A stretch of DNA of 64,000 bases from Pelargonium cotyledonis (GCA_036897625.1 JAYMTA010000020.1:1-64000); one strand, 5' to 3'. Numbered from the stretch's first letter, positions 8,500-20,708 are shown. The notes: generated by a model not told the origin, from the sequence alone. Made by a program: numbers and translations.

Positions 8500-11400
8500 A
8501 AAACTACTTACTTTCTTCACCATAAGGGATACTCGATAGCGCGAATCGTCGGTTAGACTAGACGAGTCAAATTAAAAAAGGGTTCTCATAAACGATATAG
8601 AAGTCTAGATTACGTTATTCATCTAAGAAATAGTATGGTTCTGAAAAAACCCCGATAGGGTCATGATTAGGCTCACCTTGCGATTAGGGGAAACTAAATA
8701 CTGTACGTGATTTTAAAGCTTTTAGTTGGATAGGATTTTCTACTGTGAAAAAGTTAGGAGTATAAAAATCTTTGCTTTTCTTTAAATATACGTGAAAGCC
8801 CCTTTCCATATACTTTACTAATTACCCGTTTTTTAAAAGTTAGCTTTTATAGCAGGTTTCGTATGAGTTACTTTCAAAACTGCAAATGGAACTGCTTCGG
8901 CTACCCTTATTAAAAGGGTTTTTACTTAGTAAGTTAACGTAGGCATATCAGGAATCCCTTAGACCATAAAAACGGATTAGGACTTTAACATGTAATTTAT
9001 CTGTTGAGTAAAACCAAAGCTATTCACGATAGAGGACTTCCCTTATGTTAAAAAGAAAGGAAATATGAGCAATATCTGAGCCTAATAGGACTGGCACTGG
9101 CTACTACTGTACCCGATCGATTTCATTAAATTCGACTTACAACGGGAAAACCCGAGAGCCTTCTTATTAGATAAAGTACTCTTTTTGGCTGCGTTATGAT
9201 ATACAATTAGTGTAACACTTAATTTGAGGGACTCTTTTTATTAGGATATATGCACAGACTCCTCCGTGTAACTATAAATACGGCTTCAACTTTCAAGAAA
9301 CCAGCCTTAATTTCTGGCTAGATACCAAAATCCAAACCCGAAGTAATACATTTTTTTTGTCAATATCTCTTTAGCTTAAGTTTTTAAAGGAAAAAGACTC
9401 AACCTACTCAGAAGGTAGAACTTTTAATAGAGGAAGAAGCTACTCTAGGGTACTTCATATAAATTTGCTGAAGCAGATATATAAAGAAGCAACACGCTTA
9501 TTACTAGAAAATGCCTAAAGGCGGAACAAAAACTAAGAGCTTATAGAACAGTAGTATTTAGTCAACATTACTAAATATTCAGGATTTCCCCTAAGTATAG
9601 TAATATAAGGATAAAGAAGATAGTAGTAAATGTAGTAGCGCTAAAACCCTAAAGCGACGGATGCCCTAGGTAGAGCTGTTCAGTAAAAAAGACGGCTTTC
9701 AGCAGATACTAAATGGAAAAAACTTAGTGTGTGTGTAATAGGGAAGACTTTTATACTTAGGTAAAGTCACAAGGGACCCGAGGATTGCTGTTTTCAGAGC
9801 ATATTTCCCTTGTATCCATACGTAACCCAATAACATTCTCGTGTATTTAAAAAGTATGCCCGTGCTAATCAGTAAATACGACTTTAGTTTAGATATTAGA
9901 AGAGTTTTCCTTTATCTTTATTAAGACTCCTAAAGGTATCCAACTTTTATTCGCGCATTACCTACTTAATAATTTTATAGCTTATTTGTGGGCTTAATTT
10001 TTAGTAGTAATAAAGTTAGAAATGGGGTATTGCTGAATAGGTAGGTTACTACAACCTAACTCGCATATTACCTATATGTATGTGATAAAACCTTAAAGGA
10101 TTCATTGTCCTTTCAGTGTGGGCCTGACCTTCGTTTAAATAGTTACAGAAAAACTATTACCTTGTCCTGTAGTTTTTACTTTCTTTTATATCTACATGGA
10201 TTTTTAAGTAGTTAATTAAATGCCGAAGCTCCTCGTATATATCACTATCCCAGATTTCTTTATCTTATACTAAGCTACCCATTTTACAAAAACACTAGGG
10301 ATTCCCTAATTCGGTATTATTCAGTGCGTTTCCAGGGTTGGGAGTTGTTGATTGGGAGTTAAGGATTGGTTGATGGACAGGATTGGACTAAATAGGTCTT
10401 AGGAAAGCGGGTATAGGTATTAACGAAGTCAGGAAGTTAGTAATAGCTTTGAAGGAACTGAAAAGGAGTGCTTTGACTTTCCTCGTCTTTCCCTTTTGTC
10501 AATCGGTATTTAACCATGTACATGTAACTCCTTTTCATGGTGCTCTACCGAGAAAGAAATCAGATATGAAGATACAGCTACGGAAGAGGAAGAGTCAGGG
10601 GCTCCTTAGGATACAGGGAATTCTATAACTAATACTAAACTAATACTAGCTAGGGTTCCAATTTATTGGAATTTAAGGGTCTCTAAATCGGAGTTAAGAT
10701 TAGAGTTGACGGGCATTATATAATTTAAAGGCAAGGGAGTCTTACTAATTTAGTCTTTTTTACAGGTATAGGGTTCGGTTGTAGACAGGGATTCCTCTTT
10801 TATAGGCTATCTAGTTACAAACAAACTCAAAAGTACTGCAGTCTACTTGTATGTCTCTTTCTTAGCGTAAGTTTACATGTATAGATTCCTTTACTATCCC
10901 TTGAGAAACAATTTAACAGAAAAAACTAAATACAGTGAAACAATGTAAGACCTTGGTAAGGAATCCGTATTACTCTCATTGCCTGCTGTATATAATACAG
11001 CTTTTTAGTTTAACTTACCTAGAAATAACTTTTATCGGGATCCCTTCTTTGCGGATACTCACAAATATTCCACTAAGTTTATAAACTGCTAAATAAAGGA
11101 GGGGTTCTTGAAAAATCATAGAATAATATACTAGGTGGGTACTTTTTAGTTGTACTGGACTCTCGGCGCCCTACGAGGACACGGAAGATAATAAGAACAG
11201 TATGTATATCGATGAGATTTAGGATAAATTGTTAGCTTTTAAGATAGAATTGCAGTCGGGGAATGTATATCACGAGGTTTTATTTGAATTAGATTCTACT
11301 TTTACCAGAACAGGGAGAGGATGCTCCTGCTTTTTGTTAATTGGATTATACTAAAGCAAGTAAATTTTACTTGTATTCGGAGGTCTTTACTCTTGAGAAA

Positions 11401-13100
11401 ACCTAGGATTTACTCTGCACTAAAGAATTGTAGCAGGCTTTCTAATAAATAAAATAGATAAACTATTAATTTTGCTTTTTTGTGTTTTAGAAGTTTAACT
11501 TCATTTTGATTTCTCAGAGAAAGGGCTCCATATACTAAATAGTCTTGATTGTGTAGGGTTGAATTGTCTAAGTATTCGTTGTCAAGTCCGAAAATAGGAG
11601 TCCTTTAGGATAAGGAAGCTGAGTCTGTAGTACAGGTAGCTGTGAATTTATGCTATTTGCATCGAGGAATCTTTCTTTGTTTTATTAAAAGTATCTAGAC
11701 TTATGTCTACCAGAGCTGAAGGAAACATATTATAAAAGAATTCGCATGGAACTTTCCTTGATGTTTAATTAGTTTATACTGCAAAGTCGTTTTCAATTTT
11801 GGGTACTTACATGATTCTTTATCAAAGGATCCCCCCTATTCTATTTTTAGATAAGTACTTATATTTAGGTTTCTTTTATATTTAAGGGATAGCAGGTTAG
11901 GAGAGACTTTTTTGTATTTTGTGTTTGATTAGTACTTCCTTTTTACGGCTTTCTCTCTCATTTTTTGTATTGACCTTTTATCCTATATATAAAAGGAACT
12001 AAAAAACACTTTCATTTATTTGTTTGTTAAAATATTCTTTAATAGAACCTTATTTTAGGAGTTTCTCTTTTGGTTTATAGACAAAAACTCTAGTATTTAG
12101 TACGCATTACATAATCACAGCAAAATAATCCAAAGTAAACAAAGTTTAATTCTAATTCCTTTCTTATTACTCTCACTTATAGACCAAGACCCCGAGAAAG
12201 TAAGGACTTAGTTTTATTAATACTTAGAAGAAAAAACGGATTCTAAAAAAAGGGCCATTCTCATTACACCTTATCCATTTAGGGAAGCTCATACTTAAAC
12301 AAGCAAAGACTTGTTATAGATTGCTCTATACTAGAGTTCTCGAAAAGTATAATCATTAATCAAAACCTTACTCTTTTCTTAATTTTGTTTAATGAATGAT
12401 CCTATCTTTTTCAGGGGGTGGTTTAGTAGTAAAGCGTGGTGTCACTATAATACAAGGATAGCTAGGAGGAGAGTTTCCGTTATTATATAAACTAAAGTCT
12501 ATTTTTATTAGTAGAGCTCTGAACACTTGTACCTTACCTGTAGGAGATTGCTTGCTGAAACTATGTTAGAAACACAGCGGAACACCCGTATTTGCACAGA
12601 TAGGATACGAAAGCCAAGAGAAAACTTCTTACTCTTAGTAAACTCCTTCTCTTTAGTCTGTCAGGCCTTACTTGTAGTACTTTTCCTTGAAGTTGGTTGC
12701 ATTATATTTGGGGTATTACTACTTATTCAACTTATAGTTCAGATAAGTTGATTTATACTTGAGCGGGATCGAATCCTTAAGAGGGCTAGTAAGCTTATTT
12801 TAAGAAGCATGCAATAGGGCCTAAGTGCTGTTAACAATAACTAAATAGAGGTCCAACTTACACTGAGTATCTCTTATGATCGGAAAACGGATGCCTTGGG
12901 CTCTGCTCGGGATAGTTTTATATAAAAATATATACTGGTTTTTGTGATCATACATATCCACTTTTTGAGACTAAGGAAAAAAGCAGAGCAAGTAGCGAGG
13001 AGTAAGAGTGCCACGGGTTCAGCAAATATATAAGACTAAAATGGATCTGATTCCGATTTGAAAAGTATGGACGACTCCCAATCCAATCAAGAACCTGGGT
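8500..13100. other. Gene-poor AT-rich spacer
   Basis: I see no gene. Frames are short; the one at 12527-12751 has no recognisable motif. One hairpin copy lies at 10447-10465. Just before it, at 10335-10390, is a G-rich tract with loose repeats of TTGGGAGTT and GGATTGG. Confidence 0.6.
10447..10465 (+). repeat. Isolated tandem-G.A hairpin
   Basis: CTTTGAAGGAACTGAAAAG has a perfect outer stem CTTT/AAAG, GA facing GA, inner stem AG/CT and loop GAA. It is identical to the copy at 5383-5401, including the following GAGTG, while the preceding TTAGTAATAG matches the sequence before the copy at 5225. So it arose from, or shares a source with, array B units about 5 kb away. Confidence 0.8.
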
Positions 13101-13134
13101 CCGTTTACCTTCTCCTAATCCTTGACAAGTCCTC

Positions 13135-13220
13135 CTCCTCGCTTTGTTCGGAGCTCTTACAATCCTCCTCAGTTGCTTCAGAACTGTAACTAACCTTCTT
13201 GTCTTGTTAAACCTTGACTC
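13135..13220 (-). repeat. Hairpin array C on the minus strand
   Basis: Two clear copies are read on the minus strand: 13165-13183 (TTCTGAAGCAACTGAGGAG, loop CAA, outer stem with two T.G wobbles) and 13135-13153 (CTCCGAACAAAGCGAGGAG, outer stem CTCC/GGAG, one inner A.C mismatch). They are 30 nt apart, as in array B. A third, decayed copy (GGTTTAACAAGACAAGAAG) precedes them. The open frame 12948-13253 that crosses the array is not counted as a gene. Confidence 0.75.
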
Positions 13221-13259
13221 CTTAGCGAGACCTGATTTCTTAGTCTTTTGCAACCCTTT

Positions 13260-15740
13260 TAGAAGTCCTTTGTAAAATACCCTTTAAAATTTAGAAGGAA
13301 CTTCTATTATCACACAAAAAATAGGCTGGGGATCCCCTTTAATTTAAAGTCTAATGCAAAATTGATAACCTAAAATCCAGTACTTAGCGGCTGTGTATAT
13401 AATTCTAAAGCTAGAGAAAAAGTCTCAGTTTCTATATTTACACACTGAAACCATAAGTAAAGTGGGACTTATTAGCTCGGGTTTGGTTAATTAATTATGT
13501 TTAGTACTTTTTACACAAGTTTTTCGCAGGAAAATAGCCAAATGCATGAGTTTGCTTGATCTCGAAATAGGGTTATTAGATTTCTTTGTTTGGTACTCCA
13601 GTTTAGAGGGGTTTCTAGCTCGCACCAGCATAACCGTACTTTGGACGAGTGAGCACTCATATCTAAAAGCAACAAGTGTAGAACTTGATACATACGGGGT
13701 TTAGGTTCTATGTTTTCTAAATAGCTGTATATTTGTGAATCTGAGTAATGGAGAACTAATAAAGGACTACTTTTGAGTTTTTGATTAATAAGCTACTAGT
13801 AAGGAGTCTTTTTGTTCATATATTCTAGGAAAAACTAAAAGAGTAATGTCTAATAGGAATAATAAAAGTATCCATATTCAGTATAATAAACGCTGCCTGT
13901 TTAAGGACTAAAAAGAAATTAAATTAAACATTTTTTCCGTAACCTTTGCAGACTTAGGTTTGTAGAGCCTAATATACAACTAACGTAAATACCCCATTAA
14001 AGGTTCGATCATGCATTGATATCAAGCTAAATACCAGGATTCGCAAGGGTTTCTCAGAAAGGGGCTAGAGTCCTGTCTATTAAAGCTTTCCTTTTTAATT
14101 TCTATATTTATGGATGTTATACTGTTTCTGGGAAACCCCTTGTTCTTGCGTACCTCCTAAACCCTAAAAGTATGCTTTTTAAAGTAAAGAAAAGACCACT
14201 CCCCTTGGCTTGCACAAACCCTTCTTTTGTGTAGCTTATTCCAGATGCTTATTACTCGATTTAGAAACAAAAAGTAGGAAAAGAAAGAAATTTGTAATGC
14301 TAAGCCTGCCGGACTCGCTAATAAAATGTACGGGCATACTCCTACTAAAAGGAGCACCCTATGACGTAAGACCACACTCTATACTTAAAAGAGCTCCTTA
14401 TATTATAGTTTTTGGAGGTCTGTGCAACCACTTGACACTTATTATTCTAGAGTCTTTCTAGGTACTTAATATCACTTTCTACTGAAAGAACTCCTTTCAG
14501 TCCGGTTTTAAAATGCAGAAACTTGTAAAAGCAGCTTTTAACAAACGAGTCCCGTAGGTTTTAGACAAGCTTTTCAACTTTCTGTTGACAATTTCTTATT
14601 GTTCATAAAATCCTGGTGGGCTTCGCTTAGAGCCTTATCATTTTGGAACATTCTTAATATTTTACAAACAAGTTATCCTACAAAGTAAATAAAGGAATAC
14701 AACTGGGAGTGCCCGCTTTTTATGTACAACCGAGAATATACTCATTACTTTATAACAACTAGAATTGAACCTGGAGCCGCCTTCTAACTAACTTAAGAGG
14801 CAGTTTACCCTTTATTGAGGAACTAAAACAGAAGCCAACCCTTTTACTCGGTCAAAAGCTTTCTAGGCAATACTTGTAGAGTGAAATAGAGTTTTCCTTA
14901 TTAAAACTAGTGGGTCCAGCCATTGCTCGTAGCTTTGTCTTAGAATTTACTAGGATCCGGGAATCTCTCTATAGAAACCCTAACCAACAAGCGTGCTTAC
15001 TTGCTAGTTTTCTCTCTTTTGATAGCAGCTTCTTTAACTCCTCCTAATATCGAGTGTCAAATCCTTCCTTTTTTACTTTTTTATTCGCCTAGCTGTAGGG
15101 TAGAACTAGAACATACTGATAATCTTTGCTAAGAATTTAATCGAGGGAAGGTCTTAACAAACAAGGGAGTTGTGACAGACCCTTTTCCTTTATAAAGTAG
15201 AGTGTTAATATTTCTTTTTTATATCATGAAAGTCAAGGAAAGTACTCAGGACTAACAACCCATGTAGCTACCTGAGCCTACCTACGGGTTCTAATAACTC
15301 GAATTTCTTCTTAATGTAACGATAACTTGGGTTACAATGAATATATGTGTTAGAAAGGAGGCCCCCCTTTGTCAGCACCCGCTTTGTCTTTACGACTCGT
15401 TTGGGAAGAAAGAAAGATTGAAGGTTACATAAAGTACTTGCTAAGTTTCACTTAATACTATTTTTAGTTTATATCGCTAAAGAGGGAGCTTCAACTATAG
15501 AATAAAGGGGAAGGTACTCTACGTTACTTAGAAACACCAAATCTTTTAAGAAAAAGCAATAGCTGCTTTGAGCGAACGCTCCCTATAGCTGCAAGAAAAG
15601 TCTAAACAATAAACTAGTTGTTACTTTCTGTAAACTGGTGCCAAGCTATTACGGGTTATAAATGGAATCCTTGGGGTTAACCTTCTATAAGTAAACTAAC
15701 GAGCTTTTGCAAGTCCCTATTTTGTATATCCTTTTTAGCA
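13260..15740. other. AT-rich spacer with one tRNA fragment
   Basis: No protein gene is visible. At 14757-14820 the minus strand holds a tRNA-like piece: CCAGGTTCAATTCTAG resembles a T-arm, and a distant GGGTAAACTGC resembles a D-arm. The short frames at 13511-13693 and 14157-14461 have no family features. Confidence 0.5.
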
Positions 15741-15741
15741 G

Positions 15742-15811
15742 AGTGTAATACTCGACTCGAACCCGCGCATGCTGGTTACATTAACCAGTGCTTTACCGCC
15801 CGGCTGTACTT
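15742..15811 (-). pseudogene. tRNA-Thr-like remnant with intact anticodon arm
   Basis: The minus strand reads GCCGGGCGGTAAAGCA (D-arm), CTGGT-TAATGTA-ACCAG (perfect 5-bp anticodon stem, 7-nt loop) and GCGCGGGTTCGAGTCG (T-arm). The stem matches many tRNA-Thr genes, but the loop puts ATG at the anticodon rather than TGT. The acceptor stem does not close and the T-stem is poor. The plus-strand remnant at 17231-17300 shares GAGCACTGGTT and ATGCGCGGGTTCGA, so the two are related. Confidence 0.6.
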
Positions 15812-16347
15812 CACAACAAGCCCTTACTTTATGAAACTTATCTAAAAAATGAAATTCCGTATTCCCTTACTAAATTTTAAGATAACGAGGATTTTATATA
15901 ATTTTGAAAAAGCTAGTAACTAGCGGGATCCTTTATTTTATAATGATGCCGAATTTTCCTTTAATAAAAAAGCATTAAATTACCGTGGTTTTTATATAAA
16001 AGAACTTAGGTCATAAAGGAGGAATTGGGCTCTATACAAGTAAGGGGAAACCCGGCCTTTGAATATCCTTAAAAAAGGCTATACAACAAAAGTAGGGACT
16101 TATATATAATATACTACTATAACTTCAATTTACCTTACACTCCGTACCTGATGACCGGACTAGTAATTTGTGTTACCTGTAACAATAAATAGGGCACAAA
16201 CACTAACTGCCTTTAGTATCCTGGGGAACTTCTATCTTCTATATAGAAGAATTTGTTATCAGAAACAAGACTATCTTCCTTGTGCCTTTTACCAAAGTAT
16301 TCCATAGATTTTATTGCTGTCAATAAATCTCTAGGAGGTCTTTAAAG

Positions 16348-16433
16348 AGGAACCATATCCAAGTGGTAAAGCACGAGTTCCTAGAGTTGGCATGTAAACG
16401 CAGTAATCCTCTGTTTCCCGGTTTCGGATTCCT
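16348..16433 (+). pseudogene. tRNA-Gln-like remnant
   Basis: AGGAACCATATCCAAGTGG and GTAAAGCACGAGTT follow the plan of plant mitochondrial tRNA-Gln (CCAAGTGGTAAGGCA...). The anticodon arm reads GAGTT-CCTAGAG-TTGGC, placing TAG where TTG is expected, and GGCATG follows as in tRNA-Gln. The 3' half is enlarged, but GGTTTCGGATTCCT closes with 5' AGGAA over five pairs. The anticodon change and enlarged variable region argue against a normal tRNA-Gln. Confidence 0.5.
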
Positions 16434-17230
16434 AAAGCCCACAAGAAAAAGAGAAGGGATGACTGAACACCATAAAGCTAGAGCATGTTTAGATTCACAT
16501 TGCCTTGACTCATTAAAATAACTGGAAAATTGACATTTTTAATAGCTAAAAAGTTCTCTTCATCAGATTAGACTAATCAGAATTACTTTCTTATTAGATG
16601 TTATGGAGTCCAAGTTAATCAGTTAAGCGATCTACGAAACCCGTTTTACAAGGAATCAGTTTACCTATCTTATACTTTTTGTTTTTGGAATCCCTTAAAG
16701 TAAACCAAGTGATTTCCATTTGATATCCTTCTTACTTAAACAAGCTGATCCAGCCGACGATGCTTATCTTTATAAAGAAGAGAAGAGCCCCTTTTGAGTG
16801 ACTTTTCCATACTCTATATTAAGGAGCCCTGCTTATTTGACCCAACAAAAATTCTATACGAGTAGTAAAAAAGGGGGTCCCAACTTAATTCTTAAACAAC
16901 ATATAATTAAACAAACAGCTTTTCTTTGATTATAACCAAGTCGAGGGGTCAACAAAGCTACAAATGAAAACTCCCTAATTGGAGTAAAGTATATAAAATT
17001 AGTAGTATTTTGGGCCCTAATCATACCTAATTGACTTATATGGTAAGGTATTCCTTATCTGTGAAAACAAACATAGATCCTTGATTGAGCTTTTTTGTAG
17101 TAAAGTCCAATAAATAGCTAGATTTGAAATCTGATTACGTATAAGGGGTCCGTACCCGACCCCGACGAAAAAGGAGCCTAGCTAGTTTATTTTAGCACAA
17201 CTCAAACCATGATACAAATTTTTGGTATGA

Positions 17231-17300
17231 GCTTTGGAAGAGTGGTGGTAGAGCACTGGTTGGTTTGCCCGTGATGCGCGGGTTCGAATGGTTTGACTCC
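17231..17300 (+). pseudogene. tRNA remnant related to 15742-15811
   Basis: AGTGGTGGTAGAGCACTGG is a D-arm plus the start of an anticodon arm, and GCGCGGGTTCGAAT a T-arm. The middle (TTGGTTTGCCCGTGAT) does not form an anticodon stem. Shared blocks with the minus-strand remnant at 15742-15811 suggest an inverted duplicate of one old tRNA gene. Confidence 0.5.
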
Positions 17301-17519
17301 AGTAGAAACTTGTATATTATGTAGTCTAAGATTTAATCCGTAGTCTTTTTTCTATATTTTCTAACTTTTGAAGTATACATTATATAGAAAATTCATAGGA
17401 GATTTCCAACTAGAACTAAGTACTTTTTGTCAAAAAAAGAGAGTTTAAAGTATTTGATTAGCTTAAGGTCTTAAGATATAACATAACAAGGTTCCCTGTA
17501 GTAGGCACAATAGGGTTCT

Positions 17520-17569
17520 AGTGACTGGGTCAACATATGCGAATGTTGCGAGTTCAAGTCTCATCCAGA
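17520..17569 (+). pseudogene. tRNA 3' fragment
   Basis: TTGCGAGTTCAAGTCTCATCC holds a T-loop (TTCAAGT) with a three-base flanking stem GAG/CTC and a CCAGA end. No D-arm or anticodon arm can be matched upstream, so only a 3' part remains. Confidence 0.4.
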
Positions 17570-17776
17570 AAAAGAATTCAAACAAAGCAGACAGCTTAGT
17601 GAATTTGTGAATTTGTTTGGAATTTTACAGAGTACTGTAGACGATCGATTTTAGAAAAACTTTAGTTTTTTATAAGCGAGTCTATTATAGGGATACCTAT
17701 CAAGTAGGTGAATATTTCAATTAGAACTATATAAGTTAATTTCTTAACTACTTAACTACAATTGCAAGCTTGAGAT

Positions 17777-17850
17777 AAGGGTCCTAGGACTTGAACCCGC
17801 TGCCGTTAGGTCAAAAAACCAACGCTCTACCAACCCAAAATGACATACCA
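17777..17850 (-). pseudogene. tRNA-Lys-like remnant next to trnS
   Basis: The minus strand reads GGGTTGGTAGAGCGTTGG, then TTTTTTGACCTAACGGC and AGCGGGTTCAAGTCCT, the layout of tRNA-Lys with TTT in the loop (usual stem TTGGG/CCTAA). The D-stem 5' side is lost, only the first three acceptor pairs form and the innermost anticodon pair is mismatched. It lies 16 nt downstream of trnS on the same strand, so both could be on one precursor. Confidence 0.6.
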
Positions 17851-17866
17851 AAAGCTCTGATATGTT

Positions 17867-17957
17867 CGGAGGAAATGGGATTTGAACCCATGATACGCGG
17901 TTGCCCTTGTATGTTGATTTAGCAAACCAATGCCTTAAACCACTCGGCCATTCCTCC
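17867..17957 (-). tRNA. trnS-GCU: tRNA-Ser (GCU)
   Basis: A complete class II tRNA. The acceptor stem GGAGGAA/TTCCTCC has 7 perfect pairs. The D-arm region GGCCGAGTGGTTTAAGGC, anticodon arm TTGGT-TTGCTAA-ATCAA with GCT at 17921-17923 (reverse complement), a long variable arm (about 20 nt) and the T-arm ATGGG-TTCAAAT-CCCAT are all present. It closely resembles the native mitochondrial trnS-GCU of plants. The gene encodes no CCA. In many plants it heads a trnS-trnF-trnP cluster; here trnF is 2.75 kb away on the other strand, so the cluster is broken. A translated open frame over this region is an artefact. Confidence 0.93.
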
Positions 17958-17999
17958 ACAAGAGATCTCTTCTGACCAAAAAGGTCCTGTCATCAATCA

Positions 18000-20700
18000 A
18001 ATAAATCCTTTTATATATAAGTGATTTTTGAACTTGACTTAATGGCAGCTGAAAGCTGTATCATATATAACTCTTGCTATTAGAACAAACCATACCCCTT
18101 TTTCTTATCTACGCAGTCTTATGTATCCTTTTGGCTGGTGAGAGGACCCTTTATATTAGCTGCTCGTCAAAGTTTAGGGATCTAGCGATTAGCTCTTTCA
18201 TGTTTGACACAGTAAGGAAAAGGTGCCCCTTTTCTAAAATATATAGATAGCCCTTTTCGAGACTTTTTTCCCAGCGGGACCTCCTCTAATTAGGAATTCT
18301 TTTAAGTACTACCGCGAGCTCAGATTGATACACCACTGCGTTTCGTTGAGACCTATAATATTGTATCCTTAAGATTGCTCTTACATTTAGTAATTTTGCT
18401 TAGTTCTGCATTGTGTCTCTACTTTATTTATTTCCTAGATAGGAGTAAGTTCAAGTTTTCAAAACCTAAACTTAAGTTTTTATAGAGCAGCTCAATCAAG
18501 AGTAATAAGAAAAAAGGAATACTTGATTTGGTATAATAACCTTCATTTCTACGCTTAGTATCCTGATAATTCCGAATCTCGACAGGAAAACCTAGAGTAG
18601 TTGATATAATATCAAGTCTAATTGCTAGAATTTGGGAGTATTCGAGCTGGGATTATTGTACTAGGGGGAACCTCTAAACTAAATACCTTAGTAGGTATCA
18701 TTAATTATTGTCTTTATATTCTCTCTAACTAAATAGAATTTCCTAAAATATATAGAACAAGCTAAATTTGTAATATCTTAATTTATAAGTACTTATTCCT
18801 TAAAAAAATAGGTATACCTCAAAGTTTTACTCAAGGTAGAGTATGGGTTCCGGTAATAAGGACTTTAGCCAATCCCTTTTTGCGGATGCCTGGATGCATT
18901 AAGTTACTTAGATGATAACATTTTACCGAGCACTCCTCAGATTGGGGCCTATGGAAACTGTCTACTAAACTTTTGAAAACTTTTTCTAAATGCGGGTGCT
19001 CTAGGTATTGTATGTATTTCCGTAAACCAGCATCTCCCAATAGTTAGAATTTCCCAATCAATTTGAAGGATATGCCTTAAAATCCTAATACTAATACTAA
19101 TAAAAGAGGTATATCAACCCATGTACTAATACTAGACTAACTCCTATAAACTTCTAAAGGGAATCCAAGAGCCCTGTATACTAGAGCAGGTTTATTCCTA
19201 CTAATAAAGGAACACTATACTAGGCATGCATAGTTTGAGTTATATATTGAATGTCATAAAAACACATACCTGTGAAGGGCAGATTCCAGTCATAAAGAAT
19301 AAGATTTCAGAGAAGTAGCTGTAATTTTTCTTTATCCTAGCTATGGGAATCAACAAGATACAAAGAGCTTGCCTCATATTAATATTAGTTAAGAATTTAC
19401 TTGCAATAGTAGAGTAGAAAAAGGGGGGGCTTATAATGATTTTATGTAGAGATCTTGCTTTTCTAGTTTATAAGGACTAAGGAGTCTTATATACATAAGC
19501 TGTTGGAGGTGCATAAAGAAAGTAGTTGTATTCAAAGAAGAAGGCGTAAATAATCTGCTATGCATGATTTAAGAAGATTCGTGGAAAGTTGACAAAAAGG
19601 GTTTGCTACTTAGTTACCTCTTTAGTAGAGCAGCGTATAACTGCTCTTTTAGCAGGGCTGGGGTGCCCCGGGAGATCCGAGTCATATATCTCTAAATGAG
19701 CTCCATTAATTGGATAAAACTACAGCAGACTATTCGGGGTTGATTAAGAGTCCTGTACAAAACAGATTTAATTATGGGTCTATGCTTAAGATAAAAAAGA
19801 CTTAGAGTCAATAATTAATTTATGTATTTTAATAACGATAAGCTAACATCACGGAAATCTTATTACCCAGATTTTGAATTAAGCACTCAATTTCGGGATT
19901 AAGGGTACCAATTAAAGTAGAGGTCTCTCATCAAAAAGTGTATAGGTATAATGGTTTTTTTAAGGTATACTGGCAGTATAGTTTGATTCTACGTATATTT
20001 TTTTCTTATTTTTGAATGGCTGCTATATTGCAGGAGTATCTATTATTTAGCTATGAGTTACTTTTGGTAAGCTTCTGTTTGTACTTTTCAATGCCTTATA
20101 CTATAAAAGGGGAAGGTTTTATCTGTTAAAGTAAGAAGAGGCCCCGTGAAATAGGATACGCTACTAAAGCATTCTCTAATATGTCTATAATTAGGATTGT
20201 TATACTCTTTGTTTATAATGAAAGGAGTAAGGGTCCCTTATAGAAGTTCCATTTTTAGAGTCCTGCTTATTTACCAAATTTTTTTTGCTTTATAAAGATT
20301 AGGCTCTCTTTTGTTTGGTTTATTAAGAAAGTCTAAGTCAAGGTATCCTTTAGTTTACTGCCTTTATAGTGGGGGCACTTCTCAATGGAGAAACTCTGTT
20401 TTGAAATACGTTACCTTTATTTTTATATATTAGATTCAGTTGTGAGAGGGCTCTAGCTCTTACTATTGATTTCATTCCTTTCTGCAGAACTTTTGTACCA
20501 ACCTGAGTTAACCTAGTAGTTAGGAATACCTAATGAGTCAAATTCAAGCGGGGGCGTGCGCTCGTAAAAGGGGTCTCCAAAACACTTTCTTTCTATTACC
20601 AAAATTAGTAGGGGCTTATAATCACTTAGATAGAATAATCTTTTTATTACAATTAAGACCTACTCCATACTTATATACTGAATTGAGTTATTAGAACTCT
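18000..20700. other. AT-rich spacer between trnS and trnF
   Basis: I see no gene or clear repeat. The short minus-strand frame at 18831-19040 has no recognisable family features. Sequence is stop-rich in all frames. Confidence 0.5.
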
Positions 20701-20708
20701 GAATAAGT

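Noticed and set aside
12948-13253. Minus-strand frame of 101 codons
   Set aside because: Crosses hairpin array C; its Lys/Arg-rich part is translated repeat.
17756-17959. Minus-strand frame of 67 codons
   Set aside because: It is the translation of trnS-GCU and the adjacent Lys-like remnant.
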